14,705 nt of DNA. Source: JBFJVD01 sp041624375. GTDB lineage: Bacteria; Chloroflexota; Anaerolineae; Anaerolineales; E44-bin32. Under the pieces are notes generated by a model. The model worked only from the letters and a program-made list of their open reading frames with translations. It was not told where the DNA came from and did no database searches. The stretch spans positions 1 through 14,705 of the forward strand of contig JBFJVD010000039.1 of the NCBI GenBank assembly GCA_041624375.1, read 5' to 3'. Of the stretch, positions 12,896 to 14,705 are shown one piece after another. Position 1 is the first letter of the stretch. Each line of letters opens with the position of its first letter. Made by a program: the position numbers and the translations under genes.

Positions 12896-14705
12896 CAGTG
12901 GTTGATGATGTAAAAGACCGAATCGACCTGGTCGAAGTCGTGGCCGAATCGGTCAAGCTGCGAAAGTCGGGAAAGAACTACTCAGGTTTCTGCCCGTTCC
13001 ATCCCAATACGCGCACGCCTGCCTTCGTCGTCTTTCCAGATACCGGGACCTGGCGCTGCTTCGGTGCCTGCAATGAGGGCGGCGATGTTTTCAGCTTCGT
13101 CATGAAGAAAGAGGGCTGGGACTTCCCGGAGGCGCTCGAGGTGCTGGCCGAACGCGCGGGTGTGGAGCTTGCGCCGCGCACCCCGGCCATGGAGGCCGCC
13201 GACGAGGAGCTGGCGCATCTGCGCGAGCTGCTCGAAACCACCGTGACCTTCTTTCGCCATCAGCTGCTCCAATCTGACACAGGTCGCGAGGTTCAGGCCT
13301 ACCTGCGGGATCGCGGGTTGAGCGACGAAACGCTTGAGCTGTTCGAGATTGGATATGCGCCGCGATCCTGGGATGCGACCATCGGGTACTTGAACGAGAA
13401 AGGGTACAGCGAGCAAGATCTGATTGACGCCGGAGTCGCCAGCGAGCGCGAAACCGGTGGGATCTATGATCGCTTTCGCCATCGAATCATGATCCCCATT
13501 CGCGACCTGCGAGGGCGGATGGTGGGCTTTGGCGCCCGCAGCGTGGACCCGGAGGATGTCCCGAAATTCTTGAATTCGCCGCAGACGCGCCTGTTCGACA
13601 AAGGCCGCTTGCTGTACGGCCTTGATAAGGCGCGCCGATCGATTCGCGCGGCCGGGGAAACGGTGATCGTCGAAGGTTATTTCGATGTCGTCGCCCTTCA
13701 TCAGGCCGGATTCCAGAACGTCGTCTCTCCGATGGGAACGGCGCTCTCGGAAGATCAGTTGCGGTTGCTGAAACGCTTCAGCCGGCGGATCATCCTGGCG
13801 CTCGATGCCGATGTCGCCGGCGATCAGGCAACCCTGCGCGGCCTGGACGTCGCCCGCCAGACGATGGATCGTGAGCCGGATCCGGTCTTTAACGCGCAGG
13901 GTATGATTCGCTATGAAGGGCGCCTCGACGCCGAAATCCGCGTGGTGACCTTGCCCGCGGAGAAGGATCCGGACGAGGTTGTGGCCGAAGACCCCGAGGC
14001 CTGGCCGGCGCTGCTCGAGCGCTCGAAACCGGTTGTCGACTATGTTCTTGATGTGCTCGTCGAAGGTCAGGACATCGATGATGCCAAGGTGAAAGCCCAG
14101 ATTGCCAGGCAGATGCTTCCGCTGATCGAGGACGTGGCTGATTCGGTCGAGCGAGAGGCCTACCGGCAGCGGCTGGCGCGCACACTGAAGGTGGACGAAC
14201 GCTCGCTGCTGAGTTGGCGGCCGGCGCCTGCGAAACGTCGGACGACCCGCCGCAAACCGGACCCACCAACGGGACCGCCCGCTCCGGCTTCGCAGACATC
14301 CGAAGCGCGGGTCGAGCGCTTCTGCCTCGGCTTGCTCCTCCAGGATCCGGAGCTTCTTTACCGGATCGACCGGGAACTGCAGGCCCTGGGGTTGGATCGG
14401 CTGGCAGCCGGCGATTTCAACGGGACCGAGCGCAGGGTGATCTTTCGGGCTGTGAAGGATGCGCTCGACCAGCAAGACGAGGAGCCGGCGGTGTGGTGGC
14501 GCGGCCACCTGGAGCCGTCGGTGGAAAACGCTCTGGAGCGCGCGGGAAAGCACGGCATCACGGATCCAGGCGAGCGCGTCATTCACATGGTCACGATGCT
14601 CGAGAAGGAAATCCGTCGCACGCGTGGAGTTCGGGACGTGGTCTTCAATCTGCGCAACGTCAAGAAGACGGGTCGAACCTGGAGAGCGAACGAAAGCACA
14701 GACGC
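12892..14705 (+). CDS. dnaG: DNA primase DnaG (runs off the right edge)
   Basis: Synthesises RNA primers at the replication fork, recruited by the DnaB helicase. The window holds the first 604 codons; the end is missing. The N-terminal zinc ribbon (about 31-70) has Cys34, His37, Cys56 and Cys60. The last pair is C-x3-C (CFGAC) where most primases have C-x2-C. The RNA polymerase core has RFRHRIMIPIRD (194-205) and GFGARS, then the TOPRIM fold with Glu261 in VIVEGYFDVVALH and Asp305/Asp307 in ALDADVAGD. About 20 extra residues lie at roughly 327-346, before the conserved VVTLPAEKDPDEV. After a Pro/Arg-rich linker (about 443-470), a helical region from about 473 should be the helicase-interaction domain. 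The ATG at 12892 is the first possible in frame, since a stop lies at 12877-12879. In many bacteria a sigma factor gene follows dnaG. Confidence 0.94.
   Translation, partial: MTVVDDVKDRIDLVEVVAESVKLRKSGKNYSGFCPFHPNTRTPAFVVFPDTGTWRCFGACNEGGDVFSFVMKKEGWDFPEALEVLAERAGVELAPRTPAMEAADEELAHLRELLETTVTFFRHQLLQSDTGREVQAYLRDRGLSDETLELFEIGYAPRSWDATIGYLNEKGYSEQDLIDAGVASERETGGIYDRFRHRIMIPIRDLRGRMVGFGARSVDPEDVPKFLNSPQTRLFDKGRLLYGLDKARRSIRAAGETVIVEGYFDVVALHQAGFQNVVSPMGTALSEDQLRLLKRFSRRIILALDADVAGDQATLRGLDVARQTMDREPDPVFNAQGMIRYEGRLDAEIRVVTLPAEKDPDEVVAEDPEAWPALLERSKPVVDYVLDVLVEGQDIDDAKVKAQIARQMLPLIEDVADSVEREAYRQRLARTLKVDERSLLSWRPAPAKRRTTRRKPDPPTGPPAPASQTSEARVERFCLGLLLQDPELLYRIDRELQALGLDRLAAGDFNGTERRVIFRAVKDALDQQDEEPAVWWRGHLEPSVENALERAGKHGITDPGERVIHMVTMLEKEIRRTRGVRDVVFNLRNVKKTGRTWRANESTD

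Noticed and set aside
12982..14586. Long minus-strand ORF of 534 codons
   Set aside because: It is wholly antisense to dnaG, whose + strand product has all primase motifs. It has no recognisable domain and no start context.

Overview
The window is a G+C-rich bacterial chromosome segment that reads almost entirely on the + strand. Protein features point to Chloroflexota, perhaps an Anaerolineae-like lineage: a primase zinc ribbon with C-x3-C spacing, a fused glycyl-tRNA synthetase, a receiver-Roadblock protein, and genes that begin almost at the transcription start. This placement is an inference from remembered family traits, not from a search. No insertion sequence, phage gene, CRISPR array or other sign of recent transfer is visible.

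Positions 32-4375 hold a four-gene operon for an ABC transporter of the peptide/nickel (Dpp/Opp) class: two permeases, then two ATPases. It closes with a strong intrinsic terminator at 4400-4427. The substrate-binding protein is not in the window and may lie upstream. The first permease carries an extra block of about 70 residues with two probable membrane helices.

Positions 4428-5561 hold a monocistronic regulator: a receiver domain fused to a Roadblock/LC7-like domain and an acidic tail. Its phospho-acceptor aspartate is replaced by glycine, and its promoter sits so close to the ATG that the mRNA should be leaderless. A tRNA-Gln(UUG) gene with its own promoter follows at 5629-5699.

Positions 5845-8888 hold three overlapping genes: glmU (UDP-GlcNAc synthesis), a CNNM/CorC-like membrane protein with CBS domains, and cdd (cytidine deaminase). 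Then recO, with an apparently leaderless promoter, leads into a fused glyQS gene that starts at TTG. Finally dnaG (primase) runs off the right edge. The order cdd-recO-glyQS-dnaG recalls the Firmicutes cluster cdd-era-recO-glyQ-glyS-...-dnaG-sigA, so this looks like a retained housekeeping block linking nucleotide salvage, repair, translation and replication.

The least ordinary regulatory structure lies before dnaG. After a sigma70-type promoter, two very short ORFs (22 and 9 codons) are linked to each other and to dnaG by consecutive ATGA stop-start overlaps, a possible translational-coupling relay. No wholly new system is evident. The best leads are this relay, the aspartate-less receiver-Roadblock protein, the CNNM-like protein whose membrane domain has lost the usual motifs, and the enlarged permease.
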